In this document: piece after piece, positions 54,515 to 61,582 of the stretch
How positions within the stretch are numbered: the first letter of the stretch is position 1
Layout: every line of letters starts with the position of its first letter
Source: Acidovorax benzenivorans
GTDB taxonomy: Bacteria; Pseudomonadota; Gammaproteobacteria; Burkholderiales; Burkholderiaceae_C
Assembly: GCF_028680575.1 (NCBI RefSeq)
Contig: NZ_JAPCKI010000020.1
Span: forward strand, 1-64,000
Length of the DNA stretch: 64,000 nucleotides
Direction of reading: 5' to 3'
Program-made: the position numbers and the translations under genes
The notes under the pieces: model-generated
Database searches by the model: none
The model's input: the letters and a program-made list of their open reading frames with translations, nothing else
What the model was told of the DNA's origin: nothing

Positions 54515-54540
54515 TAAAAAAGGCATCCGCTCTGGATGCC
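54515..54540 (-). terminator. Terminator hairpin in the gntK leader
   Basis: On the minus strand GGCATCC and GGATGCC (loop AGAGC) are followed by TTTTTT. It lies between the probable promoter and the gntK ATG at 54488, within a leader frame that is in phase with gntK, so it can act as an attenuator. Confidence 0.65.
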
Positions 54541-54601
54541 GCAAAAACTGTGGCAAGTTCTGCAACTTGGTCCAAAATGGCTGGCATTGCCTTGCCTCCG
54601 T

Positions 54602-54622
54602 GTTTGGACAGCGCTATCCTAA
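54602..54622. promoter_or_regulatory. GntR operator 2
   Basis: TTGGACAGCGCTATCCTAA (54604-54622) is an imperfect palindrome with the same AGCGCT centre as operator 1, spaced about 115 bases from it. It lies in the divergent promoter region of gntK and gntR, which would let one repressor control both and possibly form a loop. Confidence 0.65.
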
Positions 54623-54656
54623 CCAGATCAACCCCAACCCCCATGAGGGTTAACCC

Positions 54657-55682
54657 TTGAGCAAATCCGAGACAAAACGCCGCTCCAGCGGCCGCATCAC
54701 GCTGAGCGACGTGGCCAAGGCCGCAGAGGTCAGCCCCATCACGGCGTCCCGCGCCCTCCGTGGCGAACGCGGCGTGGCGCAAGAACTGGTACAGCGCGTA
54801 AAAGCCGCCGCCGAGCAACTGGGCTATGTGCCCGACCCGGCCGCCCGTGCACTCGCTTCACAGCGCAGCGTTCAAGTGCCGGTGCTGGTACCCCTGCTGT
54901 CCAACGCTCTGTTTGTGGACGTGCTGGAGGCCGTGCACCGCACGCTGTTCCCGCAGGGCTACCAGGCGCTGATCGGCGTCACGCACTACGACCCGCAGGA
55001 GGAGGAGCAACTGCTGCGCACCTATCTCGCGCACCGCCCGGCGGGTCTGCTGGTGACCGGCTTTGACCGCACCGAAGCCGCACGCCACCTGATTGCGGCC
55101 AGCGGCGTGCCCTGCGTGCACCTGATGGAGATGACCTCGGCCCCCGGCGTGTTCTGCGTGGGCTTTTCACAGCAGGACGCAGGCCACAGCATGACGGCCC
55201 ACCTGCTGGCGCGGGGCTACCAAAAAATCGCTTTTGTCGCGGCCCAACTGGACCCGCGCACCATGCAGCGCGCCGAGGGCTACCGCCGCTGCCTGCGCGA
55301 AGCAGGCCTGTACGACCCCAAGCTGGAGCTGCTGAGCCCCCAGCCCTCATCCATGCGGCTAGGCAGTGAACTGCTGGAAGAGCTGCTGCGCACACGCCCC
55401 GGAGTGGACGCTGTGTTCTTCTGCAACGACGACCTGGCCCAGGGCGGCCTGCTGGCCGCACAGCGCCTGGGTATTTCTGTGCCCGGCCAGGTGGCCATTG
55501 CAGGCTTCAACGACCTGGCAGGCAGCGACCAGATGCTGCCGCCGCTGACCACCGTGCACACCCCCCGCTCTGCCGTGGGCGAGGCCAGCGCGCGCATGCT
55601 GCTGGCGCTGATGCGCGGCGAGGTGCCAGAGCACAACTCGGTCAATCTGGGGTTTGAGCTGACGGTGCGCGAGAGTACGTAA
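54657..55682 (+). CDS. gntR: LacI-family repressor of gluconate genes, GntR
   Basis: 341 residues from a TTG at 54657, which has GAGGG seven bases upstream; no in-frame ATG fits. The helix-turn-helix is ITLSDVAKAAEVSPITASRA and the hinge ends PDPAARALASQRS. The rest is a periplasmic-binding-like effector domain (VPVLVPLLSNALFVDVLEAV, VFFCNDDLAQGGLLAAQRLG). It is divergent from gntK and two LacI-type palindromes lie in between. Gluconate or 6-phosphogluconate is the probable inducer. Confidence 0.92.
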   Translation: MSKSETKRRSSGRITLSDVAKAAEVSPITASRALRGERGVAQELVQRVKAAAEQLGYVPDPAARALASQRSVQVPVLVPLLSNALFVDVLEAVHRTLFPQGYQALIGVTHYDPQEEEQLLRTYLAHRPAGLLVTGFDRTEAARHLIAASGVPCVHLMEMTSAPGVFCVGFSQQDAGHSMTAHLLARGYQKIAFVAAQLDPRTMQRAEGYRRCLREAGLYDPKLELLSPQPSSMRLGSELLEELLRTRPGVDAVFFCNDDLAQGGLLAAQRLGISVPGQVAIAGFNDLAGSDQMLPPLTTVHTPRSAVGEASARMLLALMRGEVPEHNSVNLGFELTVREST

Positions 55683-55683
55683 G

Positions 55684-55767
55684 CCCCCCTGAGCCGCTAC
55701 GCGTCTTCCCCCGAGGGGGACGCCACCCGTGGCCTGGCGAAGCCAGTTCCACGGTGGCACTGGCGAT
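55684..55767 (+). repeat. CCCCTGAG-type 3'-end repeat, copy 6
   Basis: CCCCCCTGAGCCGCTACGCG, GAGGGGGACGCCACCCGTGG and CCAGTTCCACGGTGGCACTG follow the gntR stop directly. It is nearly the reverse complement of 19298-19388, so these two form a subfamily. Confidence 0.78.
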
Positions 55768-55851
55768 GGCGTCGTGCCAGTTTCCAGCACTGTGCAAAAT
55801 GCAGGGCACCCCAGCCCCATCAGCATCCAAAGATACAAAAGCCGTCCACAC

Positions 55852-55912
55852 TGGGCTTGTCGAAGCGCCGCGCAAGGCTTCGACAGGTCCAGCCAGAACG
55901 GTTCGGAGGGGT
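55852..55912. repeat. TTCGACAGGCTCAG-type intergenic repeat, copy 2
   Basis: GGGCTTGTCGAAGCGCCGCG and AAGGCTTCGACAGGTCCAGC form an inverted repeat between the convergent gntR and chemoreceptor genes. It is a short relative of 27770-27858. Confidence 0.68.
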
Positions 55913-55928
55913 CGAAAGCGAATCCGAC

Positions 55929-57590
55929 TCAGACCGCAGCCAGGGCGCGGCTGGACGACGATGCGCCCTTGCCGGCCCGCATCTCCTTGCGCAGCGCCAC
56001 TGCATCCCGCGACTGGGCGGGCGCTGCGGCGTCGATGCGAAACACCTGCACGGTCTCGGTCATGCTCTGCGCCTGGCCGTTGAGCTGCATGGCCGAGGCG
56101 GCGTTTTCTTCCACCAGAGCGGCGTTCTGCTGCGTGATGGTGTCCAGCTGAGCCACCGCCGAGTTGACTTGCGAGATACCGCTGAGCTGCTCGTTGGACG
56201 CACTGTGGATCTCACCGATCAGCGTGTTGACCCGGCGCACCAGATCCAGCGACTCGGTCATGGTCTTTTGCGCAGCGTCGGTTTTTTCATGGCCCTCGGT
56301 GACCTTGGCGGCAGAGTCGTCAATGAGCTGACGAATCTCCTTGGCGGCCGAAAGCGTGCGGTGCGACAGGCTGCGCACCTCCGACGCCACCACGGCAAAG
56401 CCCCGCCCCTGGTCCCCAGCCCGCGCGGCCTCCACCGCTGCGTTGAGCGCAAGAATGTTGGTCTGGAAGGCGATGGAGTCGATCAGCTGCGTGATCTCGC
56501 TGATGCGGCCCGACGCGGCTTGGATCTGCTTCATCGTGTCGGCCACGCCATCGACAGCGGCGCCGCTGCGTTCGGTGACTTGGGTGGCCTGGGTGGCCAG
56601 CACCGTGGCTTGGCGCGCGGACTCGGCAGTTTGCTTAACGGTACCGGTGATCTCCTCCATCGATGCGGCCGTCTGCTCCAGGTTGCTGGCCTGCGCCTCG
56701 GTGCGGGACGACAGGTCCTGGTTACCCTGGGCAATCTCGCGGGTCGAGACTTGCATGTGCTCGCTCTCCTGCCGGGCGTCGCGCACGATGGACAGCAGGT
56801 TCACATTAAGCTGGGCCAATGCCTTCTGCAACTGGCCCACGGTATCGCTACGCGATGCCGAGAACTTCTGCGTGAGGTCGCCCGCAGCCATGCGGTTGGC
56901 CCACAGCAGCATCTGCGACAAAGGCGCCACCGTGACCTGGTGCAGGTACACCGCCATGCCCAGCGCCAGCAACACCACCCCCAGCCACGCAGCGCCCGAT
57001 GCCAACGACAGCGTGTTCCCACCCAGCCAGGCAGCGCACCACGAGGTCACCACCAGCAGCATGGTGCACACCGTCATCTTGCCCCGCGGGCCCAGCGCCA
57101 GAGCCCGGCCCACGCGGCCCCACAGCGTGTTCTTGATCAATTGCCCGGCCGACAGCCTGTGCACCAATGTGCCCGCCTGCTTCTCGGCCTGCATCTGCTT
57201 GTAGAGCGCGTCGGCCCCCTGAATCTGCTCGCGTGTGGCTTCGGTACGCACCGACATGTAGCCCGTGGGCTGGTCGCCCTGCATGAGCGGGGTGACGTTG
57301 GCCATCACCCAATAGAACGTGCCGTCCTTGCGCCGGTTCTTGACCGGGGCCGACCAAGGGACGCCTTTGGCGATGGTGTCCCACATGTCCCGGTAGGCCT
57401 CCTCGGGCATGTCGGGGTGCCTCACGATGTTGTGGGGCTGGCCAAGCAGCTCTTCCTTTTCGTACCCGCTCACCTCGATGAACATCGGGTTGCAGTACAG
57501 GATCCGACCCTTCAGGTCGGTGGTGGAAACCAGGGTCTGGCCCTGGGGAAAAGGATACTCATGCTGGCTGACCGGAAGATTCATTCTCAT
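55929..57590 (-). CDS. Aer-like PAS-domain methyl-accepting chemotaxis protein
   Basis: 553 residues. An N-terminal PAS domain (about 20-120) has [20 protein letters not shown] and [20 protein letters not shown] with DMW, then [11 protein letters not shown]: the Aer pattern, which binds FAD for energy taxis. Two membrane segments (about 170-220) and a HAMP-like region follow. The signalling hairpin tip reads [20 protein letters not shown], then [20 protein letters not shown]. There is no large periplasmic domain, so it senses the cell interior. AGGAG precedes the ATG at good spacing. It probably steers cells towards favourable redox conditions. Confidence 0.93.
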   Translation of the reverse strand: MRMNLPVSQHEYPFPQGQTLVSTTDLKGRILYCNPMFIEVSGYEKEELLGQPHNIVRHPDMPEEAYRDMWDTIAKGVPWSAPVKNRRKDGTFYWVMANVTPLMQGDQPTGYMSVRTEATREQIQGADALYKQMQAEKQAGTLVHRLSAGQLIKNTLWGRVGRALALGPRGKMTVCTMLLVVTSWCAAWLGGNTLSLASGAAWLGVVLLALGMAVYLHQVTVAPLSQMLLWANRMAAGDLTQKFSASRSDTVGQLQKALAQLNVNLLSIVRDARQESEHMQVSTREIAQGNQDLSSRTEAQASNLEQTAASMEEITGTVKQTAESARQATVLATQATQVTERSGAAVDGVADTMKQIQAASGRISEITQLIDSIAFQTNILALNAAVEAARAGDQGRGFAVVASEVRSLSHRTLSAAKEIRQLIDDSAAKVTEGHEKTDAAQKTMTESLDLVRRVNTLIGEIHSASNEQLSGISQVNSAVAQLDTITQQNAALVEENAASAMQLNGQAQSMTETVQVFRIDAAAPAQSRDAVALRKEMRAGKGASSSSRALAAV

Positions 57591-57964
57591 CGGAAACTCC
57601 TAGAAAAAGTCTTACTTCTGCACTGCTGCGGGCTCCACCTGAAGCCATCTTATAGAAGCAGCTGTGACAAAAGCAAACATTTATTGCGCAACTGCACAAG
57701 CCCCTTTGGTCAATAGAATTGCGAATAAATGATATTTATGAACAATTATAAATCATTAATATCATTTATGCAATATTTGCTCAAACATTTTTATCGGTAA
57801 GAGCGATGCCATCCTCCGCGATGCCTCTCGGTCGCGCCATGCACCAATAAAAGGCGCTACAGAAAAAGGCACCACCGTCGCGCAGATTTGGGCGCGCACA
57901 CGCAAGACATTCAGGGCTAGAAGAACCAAGGCGGGCAAGAGGCACCAAGCTGGTGCAATCCATC
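57591..57964. other. A+T-rich gap upstream of the chemoreceptor and nitrate transporter leader
   Basis: No gene is supported here. ATAAATGATATT (57725-57736) and AATATCATTTAT (57758-57769) form a 12-base perfect inverted repeat in a very A+T-rich stretch, which may hold the chemoreceptor promoter and a regulator site. Near the right end lies an NtrC-like box listed separately. Confidence 0.5.
57942..57956. promoter_or_regulatory. NtrC-like enhancer box upstream of the nitrate transporter
   Basis: GCACCA, AGC, TGGTGC make a perfect palindrome of the NtrC type (consensus GCACCA-N3-TGGTGC) and the next base is A. Its centre is about 42 bases before the predicted start, closer than usual for a sigma-54 enhancer. 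Confidence 0.6.
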
Positions 57965-57980
57965 TGGCACAAGCATTGCA
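57965..57980 (+). promoter_or_regulatory. Sigma-54 promoter of the nitrate transporter gene
   Basis: TGGCACA (57965-57971), four bases, TTGCA (57976-57980) fit the sigma-54 consensus with one change. The predicted RNA start is near 57991, at the foot of the first leader hairpin. Confidence 0.82.
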
Positions 57981-57990
57981 AGCCGTTCCA

Positions 57991-58116
57991 CTGCGGCCCT
58001 TGCAGGGGCTGCGCATGCCCTGTGCAACGGCGCACACAAGGGCGGCAAGGACGAAGGCGTCCCCACCTGCTGCTTCGGCATACCGACGCAGCCCGGTAGG
58101 GCGCCTTTTTTGTTTT
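57991..58116 (+). ncRNA. NasT (ANTAR) target leader RNA of the nitrate transporter gene
   Basis: P1 at 57993-58012 has arms GCGGCCC/GGGCTGC (one wobble) with hexaloop TTGCAG, which does not follow the A1/G4 rule. P2 at 58021-58036 has perfect arms TGTGC/GCACA and hexaloop AACGGC, identical to the nrtABC leader. GGACG-AAGG-CGTCC (58049-58062) is an alternative hairpin that takes the terminator 5' arm. The terminator pairs AAGGCGTCC (58054-58062) with GGGCGCCTT followed by TTTTG. Confidence 0.78.
58054..58116 (+). terminator. Regulated terminator in the nitrate transporter leader
   Basis: AAGGCGTCC pairs with GGGCGCCTT (one wobble), followed by TTTTGTTTT. It ends 17 bases before the ATG at 58133. 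Confidence 0.82.
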
Positions 58117-58132
58117 GTGGCCGACGAGGGTC

Positions 58133-59380
58133 ATGAACACCGCTACCTTTTTTGTGCGACATCCCATGCTTCCATTTCGGCAGTTCCTCCAATCCGGCCA
58201 CGCACCCACGCTGTGGGCGTCGTTTCTGTACTTCGGCTTTTCGTGCGCGGTGTGGGTCATCAACGGCGCGATGGCGCCGTTCATCCGCGAGAGCTTTCAA
58301 CTCTCGCCCACCCAGATGGGCATGATGCTGTCCATCCCCATTTTTGCGGGGGCGCTGCTGCGGTTTCCGCTGGGCATCCTGGCGCAGTACATCGGGCGCA
58401 AGCGCGCCACGCTGGTCGAGATGGCGGGCATCTTTTTGGCCATGGGCTATGGCTACCTGTTCGTGCACACCTTCAACGACTTGCTCGCGCTGGGCATCCT
58501 GCTGGGCGTGGCGGGGGCGAGCTTTGGTGTGGCGCTGTCGCTGGGCTCTGGCTCGTTTCCACCGCGCTACAAGGGCCTGGCCATGGGCATCGTCGGCGCG
58601 GGCAATGTGGGCACCGCCGTGGCCGCGCTGCTGGCGCCAACACTGGCCCAGAAGTTTGGCTGGCAGGCGGTGTATGGCTTCGCCGCTGTGAGCGTGGCCG
58701 TGCCCGCCGTGGTGATGGCGGTGTACGCCAAGGAGCCACCCGACCTCGCGCCCCACGCCACGTTCCGCGAGCACATCGCCTGCCTGTTTGAAAAAGACGG
58801 CTGGGCCTTCAGCCTGATCTACGCCGTGACCTTTGGGGGCTTCATCGGCCTGACGGCCTTCTTGCCCAGCTACTTCTACGACCAGTTTGGCGTGAGCAAG
58901 GTGCAGGCGGGGCAACTGACCATGCTGGCGGCCTTTTTGGGTGCAGCGCTGCGGGTGATGGGCGGCTGGCTGTCGGACCACTGGGGTGGCGTCAACACGC
59001 TCACGGGCGTGCTGGCTGTGACGGCCGTGAGCATGGTGCTGTGTGGCCTGGCCGAAAACTCCTTGCCGGTGACGATGCTGTTGTTTCTGGTGTGTTTTGC
59101 CGCCTTGGGAGCAGGCAACGGCGCGCTGTTCCAACTGGTGCCACTGCGCTGGCCGCTGTCTACTGCGGTGGCTGGCTCGATGATTGGCGAGATCGGCGCA
59201 CTGGGCGGTGGCCTCATCCCCAACGGCATGGGTTTTTCTCGCCAATACACCGGCACCTACCTCTGGGGCTTCGTGGGCATCGCGGTGTGCGCCGCAGCCA
59301 TGCTGGTGTTGTTGCGCGTAATGCAGATCCGCTGGACCCGCACCTGGGCGGAGAAGGGTGGTCGGGCACGCAGTGCCTGA
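58133..59380 (+). CDS. Nitrate/nitrite transporter, MFS family (NarK/NasA type)
   Basis: About 415 residues with twelve membrane segments. NINGAMAPF-like FSCAVWVINGAMAPFIRESF at the start, FRFPLGIL-type GALLRFPLGILAQYIGRKRA, the nitrate signature SLGSGSFPPRYKGLAMGIVG with AGNVGTAVAALLAP, and CFAALGAGNGALFQLVPLRW as second signature are typical of NarK/NasA. It imports nitrate in exchange for nitrite or with protons. The ATG at 58133 is chosen; the frame is open to a TTG at 58115 that lies in the terminator. The sigma-54 promoter and ANTAR leader point to assimilatory use. Confidence 0.92.
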   Translation: MNTATFFVRHPMLPFRQFLQSGHAPTLWASFLYFGFSCAVWVINGAMAPFIRESFQLSPTQMGMMLSIPIFAGALLRFPLGILAQYIGRKRATLVEMAGIFLAMGYGYLFVHTFNDLLALGILLGVAGASFGVALSLGSGSFPPRYKGLAMGIVGAGNVGTAVAALLAPTLAQKFGWQAVYGFAAVSVAVPAVVMAVYAKEPPDLAPHATFREHIACLFEKDGWAFSLIYAVTFGGFIGLTAFLPSYFYDQFGVSKVQAGQLTMLAAFLGAALRVMGGWLSDHWGGVNTLTGVLAVTAVSMVLCGLAENSLPVTMLLFLVCFAALGAGNGALFQLVPLRWPLSTAVAGSMIGEIGALGGGLIPNGMGFSRQYTGTYLWGFVGIAVCAAAMLVLLRVMQIRWTRTWAEKGGRARSA

Positions 59381-59409
59381 GCTGGCGATAGCCAGCCAAT
59401 GCGCTGCGC

Positions 59410-59481
59410 GCCTTGATTTCAAGCAAAACCACCATCAAGCGCCCTACCCATATGCATAGACAGCTATCTTTTAAATAGCAA
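59410..59481. repeat. AGCTAT/AGCGC dispersed palindromic repeat, copy 8
   Basis: CCACCATCAAGCGCCCTACC and AGACAGCTATCTTTTAAATA followed by GC match the family. It fills the gap between the convergent transporter and kinase-phosphatase genes. Confidence 0.7.
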
Positions 59482-59492
59482 ACGCATTCGCC

Positions 59493-61250
59493 TCACCGAG
59501 GCAGAAACAGCAGCCAGTACACCAGCAGCAGGTTCACCAGCACGCTCACTGCCAGCGCGATCTTCCACAACGCCGTGGCATCGCGTTGCATCAGCGGCTG
59601 TGGGCCGGGAGCTGACAGGGGGCGTGAAGCCCCCCGCTCCAGCGCCAGCAGCAGTTCTTCAGCGGTTTCAAAACGCTGCGTGCGCTGGCGAGCCACGGCC
59701 TTCAATGCAATCTGGTCGAGCCAGATGGGCACGCTGGGGTTGTGGCGGCTGGGGGCTACCGGGTCGCGGTGGTAACGACCCAACTGGTACTGAATCACGT
59801 CGCCATAAGGCAGGCGGCCATGGCTCAACAGCTGGTACAGCGTGACGCCCAGGGCAAACAGATCGCTGCGCGCATCGGGCAGTTGGCCCTCCGAGTCACC
59901 GTTCTTTTCATAGCCCGGCCACTGCTCGGGGTTCATATAGCTGGGGGTGCCTGCGTGCAGGCGGCGCGTGGCCTCGGGCTCGCGGCCTGACAGCGCCACG
60001 CCCAGGTCCAGCACCCGCAGCACGCCGTCATCGCCCAGGTGCAGGTTGTCGGGTTTGATGTCGCGGTGCACCACCCCTTGCCGGTGCAGCCAGCCCAGCA
60101 CCTGCGCCGCCTGCATCACCACCGACACGGCCTGCGGCACGCCCAGGTGCTGGCGGCCGCGCAAGCGCTGGCCCAGGGTCTGGCCCGCATGCCAGTCATA
60201 CAACAGATAAAACGCGCTGGCACCCGGGCTTGCGCCGCCCTGCTCCGGGGGCCAGATGCTCAGGCGCGCCAGGTGCACGGCCGCGTGGCCCGACTGCATG
60301 CGCCGGGCCACCCAGGCCTCGTGCGCCAATGTGGCGCGCTCTTGTGCGTCGTGCGCGCGGGCGGGCACCAGCGTCTTGAGGGCATACAGCCGCTGCGTGG
60401 CCGGGTCGCGCACCTGGTAGATGCGGTGCACACCGCTGTCGGCCACCAGCGCGGTCACCACCAGGCCATCCACCGGCTCGCCCACCTTGAGCAGCGGCAA
60501 CACCGGCAAGTGCTGCGCCCGGCGGGACTCGTCCTGCAAGGTGCCTTCCAGCGCCCCTTGCACCCGCACCACCAGCGCGGTCACGTTGTCGGTGCTGCCC
60601 CTGCGCAGCGCAGCCCTCGTGATCTCCTCGCTCAGAGTCTGGGCACTCGCGCCAACCTGTAGAAGCTGGCGCAGCTCGCGTTCGGGCAGGCTGCCGTGCA
60701 CGCCGTCGGACAGCAGCACCAGCAGGTCGCCGCTGTGCAGTTCGCCCTGGCTGTAGTCCACCACCACATGGTCGTCCAGGCCCATGGCGCGGGTGAGCTG
60801 GTGCGCAAAGTCGCGCTGCGCCATAACGTGGTCGGTCGTCAGCAGCTGCAGTCGGCCGCTGCGCAGCAAATAGGCGCGGGTGTCGCCCACATGGGCCAGC
60901 GTGTACGACTGGCCGCGCAACACGACGGCAGTGAGCGTGGTCAGGCCCACGGCGGGCTGGCGGCGCCGGTTCATCGACGCGAGCCAGCCGTTGTGGGCAC
61001 TCAGAATGCGGTCCAGCGCCACGGTGGTGTCCCAGGTGTCGGGCGTGGCGAAGTAGTCGTTCACCAGCGTGTTCACCGTGGTCTGTGCGGCTTCGCGGCC
61101 GTTGCCACCGGTGCTCACGCCATCGGCAATGGCTGCGATGGCGCCGCGTTCGCGGTCGCGCCCCTGCCCCAGCACCAGGGCGGCAAAGTCTTCATTGACT
61201 TCGTTGCGCCCGGCCTGCGAGGTGTGGCCGATGTCCAGTTCAAAGCTCAT
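59493..61250 (-). CDS. Fused PP2C-type phosphatase and Ser/Thr protein kinase, membrane-anchored
   Basis: About 585 residues. The N-terminal PP2C domain (about 1-235) has GRNEVNEDFAALVLG, AIAAIADGVSTGGNGREAAQ, LAHVGDTRAYLLRSG, LVLLSDGVHGSLPE and GSTDNVTALVVRV with the metal-binding Asp residues. The kinase domain (about 270-550) has ALKTLVP with the Lys, GVVHRDIKPDNLHLGDDG with the catalytic Asp near residue 394, and LDLGVALSG in place of DFG. A final membrane helix (VSVLVNLLLVYWLLFLP) anchors it. In Pseudomonas a kinase gene also lies between nasA and nirB, which suggests a link to nitrate assimilation. The ATG at 61250 has GGAG upstream. Confidence 0.9.
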   Translation of the reverse strand: MSFELDIGHTSQAGRNEVNEDFAALVLGQGRDRERGAIAAIADGVSTGGNGREAAQTTVNTLVNDYFATPDTWDTTVALDRILSAHNGWLASMNRRRQPAVGLTTLTAVVLRGQSYTLAHVGDTRAYLLRSGRLQLLTTDHVMAQRDFAHQLTRAMGLDDHVVVDYSQGELHSGDLLVLLSDGVHGSLPERELRQLLQVGASAQTLSEEITRAALRRGSTDNVTALVVRVQGALEGTLQDESRRAQHLPVLPLLKVGEPVDGLVVTALVADSGVHRIYQVRDPATQRLYALKTLVPARAHDAQERATLAHEAWVARRMQSGHAAVHLARLSIWPPEQGGASPGASAFYLLYDWHAGQTLGQRLRGRQHLGVPQAVSVVMQAAQVLGWLHRQGVVHRDIKPDNLHLGDDGVLRVLDLGVALSGREPEATRRLHAGTPSYMNPEQWPGYEKNGDSEGQLPDARSDLFALGVTLYQLLSHGRLPYGDVIQYQLGRYHRDPVAPSRHNPSVPIWLDQIALKAVARQRTQRFETAEELLLALERGASRPLSAPGPQPLMQRDATALWKIALAVSVLVNLLLVYWLLFLPR

Positions 61251-61391
61251 GCACCAGCTCCATGCAGGTTCCATGCCCAAGGTGGTGCACGCACGCACCG
61301 CCCCGCACGGTCCCGACCCCGGTCACCCCACCCAGCCACGCGCCATGCCGTGCGGACAGTGCAAGGTCACCCCACATCAGTGCACAAACTC

Positions 61392-61407
61392 TGGCACGGG
61401 CATTGCT
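61392..61407 (+). promoter_or_regulatory. Sigma-54 promoter of nirB
   Basis: TGGCACG (61392-61398), four bases, TTGCT (61403-61407) match the consensus TGGCACG-N4-TTGCW. The predicted start is near 61418. Upstream, CAGTGCA occurs twice (61357-61363, 61378-61384), 21 bases apart or two helical turns, a possible activator site. Confidence 0.85.
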
Positions 61408-61417
61408 TAACCAAAAC

Positions 61418-61548
61418 AACGGCCCAGCAGGGCCACGCAATTCAGCGGTGCAACGGCGCACCAAGGGGTTGTATGGACGAAGGCGTCCCCACATGCGGTT
61501 TCGATGGAATGTCGGAGCTGCATCGTGTGGACGCCTTTTTTGTTTTTT
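61418..61548 (+). ncRNA. NasT (ANTAR) target leader RNA of nirB
   Basis: P1 at 61421-61434 has arms GGCCC/GGGCC around AGCA, or a four-pair stem with hexaloop CAGCAG; neither fits A1/G4. P2 at 61447-61462 has arms GGTGC/GCACC and hexaloop AACGGC, the same as in the two other leaders. GGACG-AAGG-CGTCC (61475-61488) overlaps the terminator 5' arm. The terminator pairs GGCGTCC (61482-61488) with GGACGCC (61529-61535) and ends TTTTTTGTTTTTT. Confidence 0.78.
61480..61548 (+). terminator. Regulated terminator in the nirB leader
   Basis: AAGGCGTCC and GGACGCCTTTTTTG end 35 bases before the nirB ATG. Sequence and layout copy the nrtABC leader terminator. Confidence 0.85.
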
Positions 61549-61582
61549 GCATCGCTCAGGCGATGGAACCGACGGAGTCACG

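Noticed and set aside
57942-57956. Hairpin belonging to the transporter leader RNA
   Set aside because: It lies upstream of the sigma-54 promoter, so it is not in the transcript; its sequence fits an NtrC box.
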